Assembly (NCBI GenBank): GCA_002292325.1
Contig: DBBR01000024.1
Location: 1 to 25,540 of the forward strand
DNA from: Flavobacteriales bacterium UBA979
GTDB taxonomy: Bacteria; Bacteroidota; Bacteroidia; Flavobacteriales_D; Sanyastnellaceae
DNA: 25,540 bases
Direction of reading: 5' to 3'
Shown: piece by piece, positions 18,809 to 25,540 of the stretch
Layout: every line of letters starts with the position of its first letter
How positions within the stretch are numbered: the stretch's first letter is position 1
Made by a program: the position numbers and the translations under genes
The notes under the pieces: model-generated
Seen by the model: the letters and a program-made list of their open reading frames with translations, nothing else
Databases searched by the model: none
What the model was told of the DNA's origin: nothing

Positions 18809-19564
18809 ATGATGAAAATCAGCATCGTCACCATCGCTTTCAATGCCGAGGCGACCATCGCGGAGGCCGCTCGTTCGGTTACGGAGCAAGAACGTGATGG
18901 ATTCGAGTTGGAATACATCGTTGTGGACGGCGCTTCCACGGACGGTACCCTTGCCGCACTTGCACCCTATCGCGAGGGCATAGATACGGTTATCTCTGAA
19001 CCCGACCGAGGACTTTATGATGCCATGAACAAAGGGGTCGCCGCAGCGACCGGTGATTTTGTCGGTATCCTGAACGCTGATGACGCCTATGCCCATTCAC
19101 GGGTGCTGGCAGCCGTCGTGGCCAAGCTCATCGAGACAGGACGGGACGCATTGTACGGCGATTTGAATTACGTTGCCGCTGACGGATCGAACAAAATCGT
19201 GCGGAAATGGCGAAGCGGAAATTACCAGCGCCGGGCCTTTCTCAACGGATGGATGCCGCCTCACCCTGCGTTTTTCTTGCGACGTTCCGTGTACAATCAA
19301 CATGGTCTCTTTTCGCTCGAGCTGAAGTCGGCAGCAGATTATGAATTGATGCTTCGGATGCTTTTCAAACACGAAACAAGCACCGTGTACCTTCCCGAGG
19401 TTCTGGTGCACATGCGCACCGGCGGTGTGAGCAACGCCAGCTGGAAAAACCGATGGCGTGCCAACCGAGAGGACCTGATGGCATGGCGCATGAATGACCT
19501 CCGCCCTCGGCCCTGGACCATGCTCATGAAGCCACTCCGCAAGGTGGTGCAATGGCTGCGTTAA
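18809..19564 (+). CDS. Family 2 glycosyltransferase (WcaE-like)
   Basis: A 251-aa cytoplasmic or membrane-associated GT-A enzyme that transfers a sugar from a nucleotide donor onto a glycan or lipid-linked acceptor. It begins MMKISIVTIAFNAEATIAEA and has YIVVDGASTDGT, SEPDRGLYDAMNKGVAAATG and the metal-binding region GILNADDAY. Later it has MPPHPAFFLRR and a DYELMLRM segment, matching the colanic-acid-type GT2 subgroup. The start is the first of two consecutive ATGs (18809/18812), 11 bp after the SurA-like stop; the longer frame from 18761 would overlap that gene and adds non-conserved residues. It is probably co-transcribed with the SurA-like gene. Donor and acceptor cannot be told from sequence. 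Confidence 0.93.
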   Translation: MMKISIVTIAFNAEATIAEAARSVTEQERDGFELEYIVVDGASTDGTLAALAPYREGIDTVISEPDRGLYDAMNKGVAAATGDFVGILNADDAYAHSRVLAAVVAKLIETGRDALYGDLNYVAADGSNKIVRKWRSGNYQRRAFLNGWMPPHPAFFLRRSVYNQHGLFSLELKSAADYELMLRMLFKHETSTVYLPEVLVHMRTGGVSNASWKNRWRANREDLMAWRMNDLRPRPWTMLMKPLRKVVQWLR

Positions 19565-19690
19565 CCGTGTATTTATTACAATAAAAAGAACAGTCGGTTT
19601 TCATTCAAAAATCAACTGGAACCCTCACTACATTAGTAAAGTAGCGGGCTACAACTACAAATTTCGCGTTCTTTTTTCCGTATATATTGT

Positions 19691-19698
19691 TAGCTTTG
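19691..19698 (+). promoter_or_regulatory. -7 box (TAGCTTTG) before the 46-aa gene
   Basis: TAGCTTTG is an exact TAnnTTTG match 21 nt before the ATG at 19720. At the expected -33 position (19-nt spacer) the sequence is TTC rather than TTG. The surrounding region from 19565 to 19690 is AT-rich with no gene that I can see. Confidence 0.5.
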
Positions 19699-19719
19699 TA
19701 GACTAAACAAACAATTGGA

Positions 19720-19860
19720 ATGGGCACACGCACCAACCCTGTATCGTCTTCCAATTCCAAACGAACTCAAAGCGAAAAAAAGCGCGACAAACAACGCAAG
19801 TTGAGTTTTTCCGAGCGATTCGCTGAGTTTTGGTTCACGTTTTTCCCACCCAAAAATTGA
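19720..19860 (+). CDS. 46-aa basic small protein, unrecognised
   Basis: ATG to TGA gives 46 residues: a Thr/Ser/Asn-rich start (MGTRTNPVSSSNS), a strongly basic middle (KRTQSEKKRDKQRKL) and an aromatic, possibly amphipathic end (FAEFWFTFFPPKN). An exact TAnnTTTG box lies 21 nt upstream, and the frame ends cleanly before the MoxR gene. The basic-then-aromatic layout could suit membrane or nucleic-acid contact, but I recognise no family. It could also be a leader peptide for moxR. It is short, so a chance ORF cannot be excluded. Confidence 0.5.
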   Translation: MGTRTNPVSSSNSKRTQSEKKRDKQRKLSFSERFAEFWFTFFPPKN

Positions 19861-19961
19861 TAAGTCCTTCTGGCAATACGGCAGACCTCCTTTCGTGAAG
19901 TATCTTTACGGATGGCCGCTGCACGCGTTGTGCAAATGGTGAACGAACGACAAGATCAACC

Positions 19962-20921
19962 ATGTACGGATCGGATAAGGAAGCCCTGGAGGCATTGAAT
20001 CAAAAGCACCACGCCTTGTTGGCAGAAATCGGCAAGGTCATTGTCGGACAAGAGCACGTTATCAAAGAAGTCACCACGGCCATCTTTGCCGGTGGCCACG
20101 TGTTATTGGTCGGAGTACCTGGTTTAGCAAAAACGCTTTTGGTCAATACCATCGCTCAGGCTTTGGGCCTCAGCTTCAACCGCGTGCAGTTCACGCCGGA
20201 CCTCATGCCCTCGGACATCGTCGGCTCAGAAATCCTGGACGAATCGCGCCAATTCAAATTCATGAAGGGGCCGCTCTTCGCCAACATCGTGCTGGCCGAC
20301 GAGATCAACCGAACGCCCCCCAAAACGCAGTCCGCATTGCTCGAAGCGATGCAAGAGCGCGCGGTCACGGTGGCGGGCCAAACGTACCCCCTGCCCTCTC
20401 CGTTTTTTGTTCTTGCGACTCAGAATCCCATTGAGCAAGAAGGCACGTATCCTCTGCCAGAAGCCCAGCTCGACCGATTCATGTTCAACACATGGGTCGA
20501 CTACCCAACCCACGCGGAAGAACTGAGTGTGGTCAAGGCCACCACCTCGGATGCAGTGGCTGAGGTGAAGCCGGTCGTCACGGGCGAAGAAATTTTGTAC
20601 TTCCAGCAGCTGATTCGCCGCATGCCCATTGCCGACAACGTCATGGAGTACGCGGTCGGGCTCGTTGGAAAAACACGGCCGGGACGCGAGCGCGCCACGG
20701 ACACCGTGAATGCCTACCTGTCGTGGGGTGCTGGACCGCGCGCCTCGCAGTATTTGGTGGTGGGTGCAAAGGTCAACGCGGCGCTGAACGGGAAGTACAG
20801 CCCCGACATCGAAGACGTGAAGGCGGTGGCGACACCGATTTTGCGGCACCGGATCGTCCGCAACTACAAGGCCGAAGCTGAGGGGCACACCGTGGAGTCC
20901 ATCATTCAAGGGTTGCTTTAA
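19962..20921 (+). CDS. MoxR-family AAA+ ATPase
   Basis: A 319-aa cytoplasmic ATPase of usual MoxR length. It has the family opening (ALNQKHHALLAEIGKVIVGQ), Walker A GVPGLAKT (residues 51-58), FNRVQFTPDLMPSDIVGSEI, Walker B VLADEINR (D113, E114), RTPPKTQSALLEAMQE, and the sensor 1 stretch ATQNPIEQEGTYPLPEAQLDRF around residues 148-169. The C-terminal helical lid includes SWGAGPRASQYLVVGAK. MoxR proteins act as chaperone-like ATPases, usually with DUF58 and von Willebrand A partners encoded just downstream. Here those partners are absent and an SGNH/MBOAT pair follows after 9 bp. A TATCTTTA box at 19901-19908 (one mismatch) may drive it. Confidence 0.96.
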   Translation: MYGSDKEALEALNQKHHALLAEIGKVIVGQEHVIKEVTTAIFAGGHVLLVGVPGLAKTLLVNTIAQALGLSFNRVQFTPDLMPSDIVGSEILDESRQFKFMKGPLFANIVLADEINRTPPKTQSALLEAMQERAVTVAGQTYPLPSPFFVLATQNPIEQEGTYPLPEAQLDRFMFNTWVDYPTHAEELSVVKATTSDAVAEVKPVVTGEEILYFQQLIRRMPIADNVMEYAVGLVGKTRPGRERATDTVNAYLSWGAGPRASQYLVVGAKVNAALNGKYSPDIEDVKAVATPILRHRIVRNYKAEAEGHTVESIIQGLL

Positions 20922-20930
20922 GGGAAACCA

Positions 20931-22040
20931 ATGAAAGCAAAACTGTCATTGGGCATCATGGTCTTATCGGCTGTTTTGGCTGGGCTCATATTGCGGTTTG
21001 GCTTCAGTGGAGAACGTAACTTTGAAGACGCGGCCCTGGGTACCATGACCGTCTCCTACGAAGCACGCTCAATCGATGGCAGGGATATCCACACAACAAA
21101 ACAGCGAGAAAAAGAAATTGCTGAAATGTTAAGTGTTGCAAGCGATGGAAGAAGGTCAACGCTGATCCTAGGCAATAGTCAAACGCATTCCATCAACCAG
21201 AAAAAAGAAGGTGAGGTAGTCTACCCAGAAATCTTGGACCGCGCCTTTTCCGAGAGGACCGTTTTAACCAACAGCTTGCCCAATGCGAACCTTCAAGAAT
21301 TTTACTTGATTCTCAACTGGTGGCTAGAAACGGTTATTTTCGATCAAATTGTTGTCCCTGTTTTCATGGATGACCTCCGAGAAGACGGGCTTCGCGAAGA
21401 TTTTTTGACCGCATTGATTCAGGAAAATTTCGCATTGTCAGGCGAGCTGGATGATTTTGACCAAAGCCTCAATGAACAGTTGCGCTCATTGCAGCCACAA
21501 ACCCATGCCGAATCCAGCGAGTCCTCCGATTCAGAGACACCGCAGGACTTCGTCGAAAAGGAAATCAATTCATGGCTCGCAGCGCATTCCAAAACATGGG
21601 CCAATCGGCCAAATGCACGGGGCGATCTTTTCATGAAGTTGTATTCGTGGAGAAACATCCTCTTCAACATCAGCGCGACGACTAAACGAAAAATGATTCC
21701 GGCACGAATGTCCAAGAATCTGTTGGCTTTGGATCGAATTCTAGAACGCACCTCCGAAGATTCGATTGATGTCTTACTCTACATACCACCTATTCGGAGG
21801 GATGTAGAGGTTCCTTATGACTTAGCTGAGTATGCTCAGTTCAAATCTGAGGTGGAAAGCATGGCCGCAGCCTACTCTCATGTGCAATTCAAAAATTGGG
21901 AAGGCATTGTTCCCGGAGAACTTTGGGGTTTAAAAGCCTCCACCAATGGAAAAAAAGAGCCAGAACTGGATTTTATGCATTTTCAATTTAAGGGCCACCA
22001 GATCCTTGCTGATTCAATCCTAACGGCGTTGAAACCATGA
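20931..22040 (+). CDS. Membrane-anchored SGNH-hydrolase-like protein partnered with MBOAT
   Basis: A 369-aa protein with an N-terminal signal anchor (LSLGIMVLSAVLAGLILRFGF) and a likely periplasmic domain. The block LILGNSQTH puts a candidate nucleophile at Ser83, and the C-terminal LDFMHFQFKGHQILAD supplies a D347-x-x-H350 pair, as expected for SGNH/AlgX/DltD-like folds. The family assignment is by motif and context: its last codons overlap the MBOAT start by 4 bp (ATGA). Such pairs carry acyl groups from a cytoplasmic donor across the membrane and attach them to an extracytoplasmic polymer. The substrate is unknown; a surface polysaccharide is the natural guess. The AG-rich GGGAAACC just before the ATG could aid initiation. 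Confidence 0.7.
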   Translation: MKAKLSLGIMVLSAVLAGLILRFGFSGERNFEDAALGTMTVSYEARSIDGRDIHTTKQREKEIAEMLSVASDGRRSTLILGNSQTHSINQKKEGEVVYPEILDRAFSERTVLTNSLPNANLQEFYLILNWWLETVIFDQIVVPVFMDDLREDGLREDFLTALIQENFALSGELDDFDQSLNEQLRSLQPQTHAESSESSDSETPQDFVEKEINSWLAAHSKTWANRPNARGDLFMKLYSWRNILFNISATTKRKMIPARMSKNLLALDRILERTSEDSIDVLLYIPPIRRDVEVPYDLAEYAQFKSEVESMAAAYSHVQFKNWEGIVPGELWGLKASTNGKKEPELDFMHFQFKGHQILADSILTALKP

Positions 22041-23506
22041 TTTTCAACTCTGTCACCTTCCTGATTTTTTTCACATTGGTGAGCCTGCTCTACTGGACCC
22101 TGCCATCACGACCCCGCTACTGGTTCCTTTTTCTTGCGAGCTTGGTTTTTTATGCCTTCTGGCGCTGGGAATACCTTGGTATCTTGCTGCTAAGTGCTGT
22201 AACGGATTACTATGTCGCTCGCGGTTTGGACGAAACGCCAATAGAAGAATCAAAGAAGCGAAAACGCCTGTTGGCCATTAGCTTGAGCGTCAATTTGGGA
22301 TTGCTCTTTTACTTCAAATACTTGTTGTTTTTTACCGAGAATTTCAATGCCCTTTTCGAGTGGCTGAATGCCACTACTCGATTTCCATATTGGGAAATAG
22401 TCTTGCCTTTTGGCATCAGTTTCTACACCTTCGAGACGATAAGCTACACGATGGATGTATACCGCGGGCACATGAAGGCGGAAAAAAGATTCATTACCTA
22501 CGGACTTTTCGTGGCCTTCTTTCCAAAACTGGTCGCCGGTCCAATTCAACGAGCATCTGAGTTGGTGGAGCAACTCAAAGAACGGCCAGCATTCCATTGG
22601 CAATTTGTCGCCGACGGAATACAGCGCATGATCTATGGACTATTCTTAAAAGTCGTTTTTGCAGACAACCTCGCTCCAATAGTCGATGAGGCATATGCGA
22701 TGGACCCCGCTGCGCTCTCGGGAATCGATGTCATCACGCTCGGATTCTTGTTTGGATTTCAGATTTATTTCGACTTTGCAGCATATTCTCATATCGCTCT
22801 AGGCGCTGCGAAAGTTCTCGGCATTTCAATTCCCGAGAATTTCAACTTTCCATACATCGCAACTTCCATGAAGGAATTCTGGAAGCGATGGCACATTTCT
22901 CTCTCATCGTGGATCCGAGATTACCTTTATTTGCCGCTTACAGGAACGAAAGTATTGGTGAGCACGGGGAAAGGCGGGATTGGCCAGAGCCTCGACAATG
23001 AACCGACGGCCAAACGCAAGAACTTCGCATTGTTCGCTACATGGGCCATCATGGGGTTCTGGCACGGAGCGAATTGGACCTTCATTCTTTGGGGGCTTTA
23101 TCACGCTGTTTTTATCTTCTTGGAACGCAAGCTCGCCCCGGTCCGGAAGCGAATACCCTTCTTAGGAAGCACTTGGGTAACATGGCCTTTGACGCTTGGC
23201 ATCGCCATGGTGAGCTGGATACCGTTTCGCGCTCAATCCCTGACTGACGCCCTTGTGATGTATGCTAAAATCCTCGACCCAAGGCAACTCGTAGGATTGA
23301 ACCTACGAGAAAACACCTATTTGATTGCTGCACTTATGCTTATTGTTTTTGTTTTTACCTGGGCCGTCGATGAATACATCCGACCCTGGCTCCAAACAAA
23401 GCCTCGCATCTCAGTTCCAATAACAATTCTTCAGTACACGGTCGCCATTTTGTTGATTTTCATTTTTCTCCGGCCAATCAATCAATTCATCTATTTCCAG
23501 TTCTAA
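22037..23506 (+). CDS. MBOAT-family membrane-bound O-acyltransferase (AlgI/DltB-like)
   Basis: A 489-aa polytopic inner-membrane protein starting with the typical MIFNSVTFLIFFTLVSLLYW. The conserved MBOAT core is present: LPFGISFYTFETISYTMDVY, FFPKLVAGPIQRASEL, FGFQIYFDFAAYSHIALG, and FWKRWHISLSSWIRDYLYLP. The catalytic block MGFWHGANWTFILWGLYH has the invariant histidine at about residue 343. It would move an acyl group, most often acetyl, across the membrane for polymer O-acylation, with the overlapping SGNH-like protein as acceptor-side partner. The length is normal for AlgI-type proteins. Confidence 0.96.
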   Translation: MIFNSVTFLIFFTLVSLLYWTLPSRPRYWFLFLASLVFYAFWRWEYLGILLLSAVTDYYVARGLDETPIEESKKRKRLLAISLSVNLGLLFYFKYLLFFTENFNALFEWLNATTRFPYWEIVLPFGISFYTFETISYTMDVYRGHMKAEKRFITYGLFVAFFPKLVAGPIQRASELVEQLKERPAFHWQFVADGIQRMIYGLFLKVVFADNLAPIVDEAYAMDPAALSGIDVITLGFLFGFQIYFDFAAYSHIALGAAKVLGISIPENFNFPYIATSMKEFWKRWHISLSSWIRDYLYLPLTGTKVLVSTGKGGIGQSLDNEPTAKRKNFALFATWAIMGFWHGANWTFILWGLYHAVFIFLERKLAPVRKRIPFLGSTWVTWPLTLGIAMVSWIPFRAQSLTDALVMYAKILDPRQLVGLNLRENTYLIAALMLIVFVFTWAVDEYIRPWLQTKPRISVPITILQYTVAILLIFIFLRPINQFIYFQF

Positions 23507-23548
23507 CACGACCATTCCCTGCAACCTGTGGCACCCCTTTCCCAACAC

Positions 23549-25285
23549 ATGCAAAACACTTCCGCCTGGCGCATTCTCCAGCGGGTATATGGCTTACTGA
23601 ACTCAAGCGAGCGTCGGCGTGCCGCCGGGCTCTTAGCCGCCGTGTTGGTCAACAGCGTGGTCGATTTGCTCGGTTTGGCGGTGGTCATTCCCGTGATCGG
23701 ATTGGTGTTGGAACCGGATTTGCTGGTTTCGAATGAATGGCTCGCAGCCGTCTATGATTTTGCGGCGGCGCATAGATGGGGAGGCGAACGCCGGTTCACG
23801 GCGGCGTTATGCGGGGTGCTGGTCGGGGCGTTTTTGTTCAAGACGGTTTTTGGGTTGTGGGTCAATTACCTGCAAACCCGGTTTTCTTTCCGAATCGCGC
23901 ATCGAATGAGCGGCGATTTGTGGATGCACCATTTTTCCGATTCACTCGAAAAACTCCGATCCAAGGAATCGGGACGGCTGCTTACCGAAATCAACAGCTG
24001 GCCCATTTTGTTTGCCCGGGTCTTCATTACGGGCGGCCAACTGTACTTCAACGAGTTGGTGGTGATGGCGCTTTTGGCCATTGGATTGACCGCCTACGAT
24101 CCCGTCGTCTTTTTGGGTGTTGCGGGCATCATTGGCACCGGTGCCGTATTGATCCGAACCCTCACCAAACGTCAACTCGTGCGCAACAGCGAAACCGTTC
24201 GCACGCTCGCGCCACATACCAGTTCTCTTGTCAACAATGCCATCCGTGGTTTCCTTGAACTGATCACATTCCGCGCCGTGCGGAATGTGCGCGACCGCTA
24301 CCTCATCCAAACCAACAAACTCTACCGCACCCACAGCAACCAAATGGTCTTGTCGTTGGTGCCCAATCGTTTGTATGAATTGTTGGTGGTTGCGGCGCTC
24401 TGTGGCCTCATTGTCATTGGCCTGGGCTGGAGTAATGAAATGGGCGGTTCGCGGGAGGCGTTCTTCGCAACGTTATCGCTTTTGGCGCTCAGCGCCTACC
24501 GCGTGATGCCCGCCATGGCCCGCATCAATGCCCGCATGATTGCCATGCGCGGCCAACTGCACTTGCTCGATGCCATGGAATCCGGCACGGGCGGTGATTG
24601 GAACGCCACTGCCACTGCGCCTTCTGAACTCGCTCAACCCATCGGCATCGAAGTCCGCGACCTGAATTTGCGTTACTCCACCAGCACGGCGCCGGTCGTT
24701 CATGGCTTGAACTTCCGTTTCGAGCCGGGCACCATCACGGCCATCACGGGCACTTCCGGCTCGGGCAAGAGCACCCTGGTCAGCGCATTGCTTGGATTGC
24801 ACGCGCCCGAATCGGGCAGCGTTTGGGTCGGCGATCAGGAATTGGGCAGCTCGACACTTTCCGTACAAACTTGGCTCAGCCACGTCGCCTGCCTCGCGCA
24901 GCATCCGTTCCTCTTCGCGGGCACGTTGCGCGAAAACCTCACCCTTGGAGACGACGCTGCGGTGCTGGATGAAGCGCGCATCGTTTCGTTGATTGATCGA
25001 TTGGGACTCGCCGAAGCGCTCGGTACCTCGCCGATGGATTTCGTGCTCAACGAAGGCGGGTCCAACCTCAGCGGCGGCCAACAGCAGCGACTGGCACTGG
25101 TCCGCGCCCTGCAATGGAGCCGGCCTGTTCTGGTGTTGGATGAAGCCACCAGCAGTTTGGACACCGGGATGCGCGATGCGGTCATGGGCGTTCTTGAAGA
25201 AGAGGCATCAAGGGGGACGACCGTGCTTCTGGTGACGCACGATGAGGCGATTGCATCAGATGCACAGTGCCTTCGCTTGGGGTAG
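23549..25285 (+). CDS. ABC exporter/flippase, fused permease and ATPase (PglK/MsbA-like)
   Basis: A 578-aa half-transporter that should act as a homodimer. The N-terminal ~330 residues form the membrane domain (LLGLAVVIPVIGLVLEPDLL is typical of PglK/WlaB-type lipid-linked oligosaccharide flippases). The ATPase has Walker A GTSGSGKST (401-409), signature LSGGQQQRLALVRAL from 507, Walker B VLVLDEATSSLD (D531, catalytic E532) and a switch His in VTHDE. ATG 23549 is preferred to GTG 23528, which adds only seven residues. The flippase reading fits the polysaccharide genes nearby, but lipid or drug export cannot be excluded. GC is higher than in the preceding MBOAT gene. Confidence 0.93.
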   Translation: MQNTSAWRILQRVYGLLNSSERRRAAGLLAAVLVNSVVDLLGLAVVIPVIGLVLEPDLLVSNEWLAAVYDFAAAHRWGGERRFTAALCGVLVGAFLFKTVFGLWVNYLQTRFSFRIAHRMSGDLWMHHFSDSLEKLRSKESGRLLTEINSWPILFARVFITGGQLYFNELVVMALLAIGLTAYDPVVFLGVAGIIGTGAVLIRTLTKRQLVRNSETVRTLAPHTSSLVNNAIRGFLELITFRAVRNVRDRYLIQTNKLYRTHSNQMVLSLVPNRLYELLVVAALCGLIVIGLGWSNEMGGSREAFFATLSLLALSAYRVMPAMARINARMIAMRGQLHLLDAMESGTGGDWNATATAPSELAQPIGIEVRDLNLRYSTSTAPVVHGLNFRFEPGTITAITGTSGSGKSTLVSALLGLHAPESGSVWVGDQELGSSTLSVQTWLSHVACLAQHPFLFAGTLRENLTLGDDAAVLDEARIVSLIDRLGLAEALGTSPMDFVLNEGGSNLSGGQQQRLALVRALQWSRPVLVLDEATSSLDTGMRDAVMGVLEEEASRGTTVLLVTHDEAIASDAQCLRLG

Positions 25286-25294
25286 CGATTGACC

Positions 25295-25391
25295 ATTCAC
25301 GCGCTGGGTTATTCACGCGCTGGGTTATTCACGCGCTGGGTTATTCACGCGCTGGGTTATTCACGCGCTGGGTTATTCACGACGCTGAGTT
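25295..25391. repeat. 16-bp tandem repeat, five perfect units plus a degenerate sixth
   Basis: Units of ATTCACGCGCTGGGTT begin at 25295, 25311, 25327, 25343 and 25359 and are identical. A sixth, altered copy (25375-25391, 17 bp) follows, and the next bases look like a further decayed copy. The array starts 9 bp after the ABC gene stop and is non-coding as far as I can see. Confidence 0.95.
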
Positions 25392-25451
25392 ATTCCCAAG
25401 CTGCGGATGAAAACAAAGCCCCTTCGATTTTTTAGATCACTTTCGTGTTTG

Positions 25452-25459
25452 TATTTTTA
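25452..25459 (+). promoter_or_regulatory. Candidate -7 box before the final partial gene
   Basis: TATTTTTA is one base off TAnnTTTG. The wider TTTGTATTTTT is identical to that preceding the ATG at 2941. No clear -33 TTG. The predicted transcription start would be very near the ATG at 25464. Confidence 0.35.
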
Positions 25460-25463
25460 AGGT

Positions 25464-25540
25464 ATGGCAGAGGCGACGCATACTCCCCCCCCCTTGAAGA
25501 TCATGACGGTCTTGCCGCGGGTGTGGAAAATGATGACTTC
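25464..25540 (+). CDS. Start of a gene cut by the right edge
   Basis: ATG 25464 opens a frame of 25 codons with no stop before the edge: MAEATHTPPP, then LKIMTVLPRVWKMMT. Three prolines are coded by a run of nine C. The hydrophobic LKIMTVL stretch resembles the first beta strand of a Rossmann-like enzyme such as a glycosyltransferase, but too little is present to name a family. An alternative start is the ATG at 25503 (MTVLPRV), which would put the C run outside the coding region. Confidence 0.45.
   Translation, partial: MAEATHTPPPLKIMTVLPRVWKMMT
25485..25493 (+). repeat. Homopolymer run of nine C near a gene start
   Basis: Nine consecutive C lie 21 nt into the partial final gene, in frame as Pro-Pro-Pro if the ATG at 25464 is used. 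Runs of this length are slippage-prone. Confidence 0.9.

Noticed and set aside
19641..19652. Hairpin GTAG-CGGG-CTAC as terminator of the glycosyltransferase gene
   Set aside because: The stem is only 4 bp, the loop is GC-rich and no T run follows directly.
19912..19998. 28-codon upstream ORF overlapping the moxR start
   Set aside because: It is out of frame with moxR, has no family signal and looks like chance.
25295..25391. CRISPR-like array
   Set aside because: The units are directly adjacent with no unique spacers, and no cas gene is in view.

Overview
The window looks like a chromosomal segment of a Bacteroidota bacterium, most likely a Flavobacteriales-type marine or freshwater lineage of about 50% GC. 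Four things point there: a gliding-motility/type IX secretion C-terminal domain on the 718-aa protein, a cluster of SurA/PpiC chaperones next to guaB and a MoxR ATPase, promoter boxes of the Bacteroidota form (TTG, about 19 nt, TAnnTTTG), and two giant secreted proteins with thrombospondin-3-like Ca loops and a dockerin-like C-terminus. I saw no rRNA, tRNA, CRISPR array, insertion sequence or phage gene.

Layout. (1) 1-336, minus strand: 5' part of a small conserved Bacteroidota protein, cut by the window edge. (2) 408-2855: Wzc-type polysaccharide co-polymerase/tyrosine kinase with an unusual (Tyr-Gly)8 tail coded by a perfect hexanucleotide repeat. (3) 2941-5097: secreted fibronectin-type protein with a type IX sorting domain. 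(4) 5206-9589: guaB followed closely by two periplasmic folding-factor genes, one a double-parvulin PPIase and one a parvulin-free lipoprotein relative. (5) 9611-17083, minus strand: two giant paralogous secreted proteins in tandem. (6) 17379-18797: a SurA-like PPIase, the apparent third member of the chaperone set. (7) 18809-19564: family 2 glycosyltransferase. (8) 19720-19860: a 46-aa basic protein gene with its own promoter box. (9) 19962-20921: MoxR AAA+ ATPase. (10) 20931-23506: an overlapping pair, an SGNH-like protein and an MBOAT O-acyltransferase, in visibly AT-richer DNA. (11) 23549-25285: ABC exporter/flippase. (12) 25295-25391: a 16-bp tandem repeat. (13) 25464 to the edge: the start of another gene, carrying a run of nine C.

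How the parts fit. The chaperone cluster serves outer-membrane and secreted protein folding. The two giant proteins and the gliding-domain protein are likely export clients of that kind of machinery. Wzc, the glycosyltransferase, the SGNH/MBOAT pair and the ABC flippase suggest a surface polysaccharide that is assembled, possibly O-acylated, and exported. The main points of interest are the giant dockerin-like pair sitting inside an otherwise co-directional chaperone cluster, and three simple-sequence tracts (hexanucleotide, poly-C, 16-bp units) located in or beside surface-polysaccharide genes.
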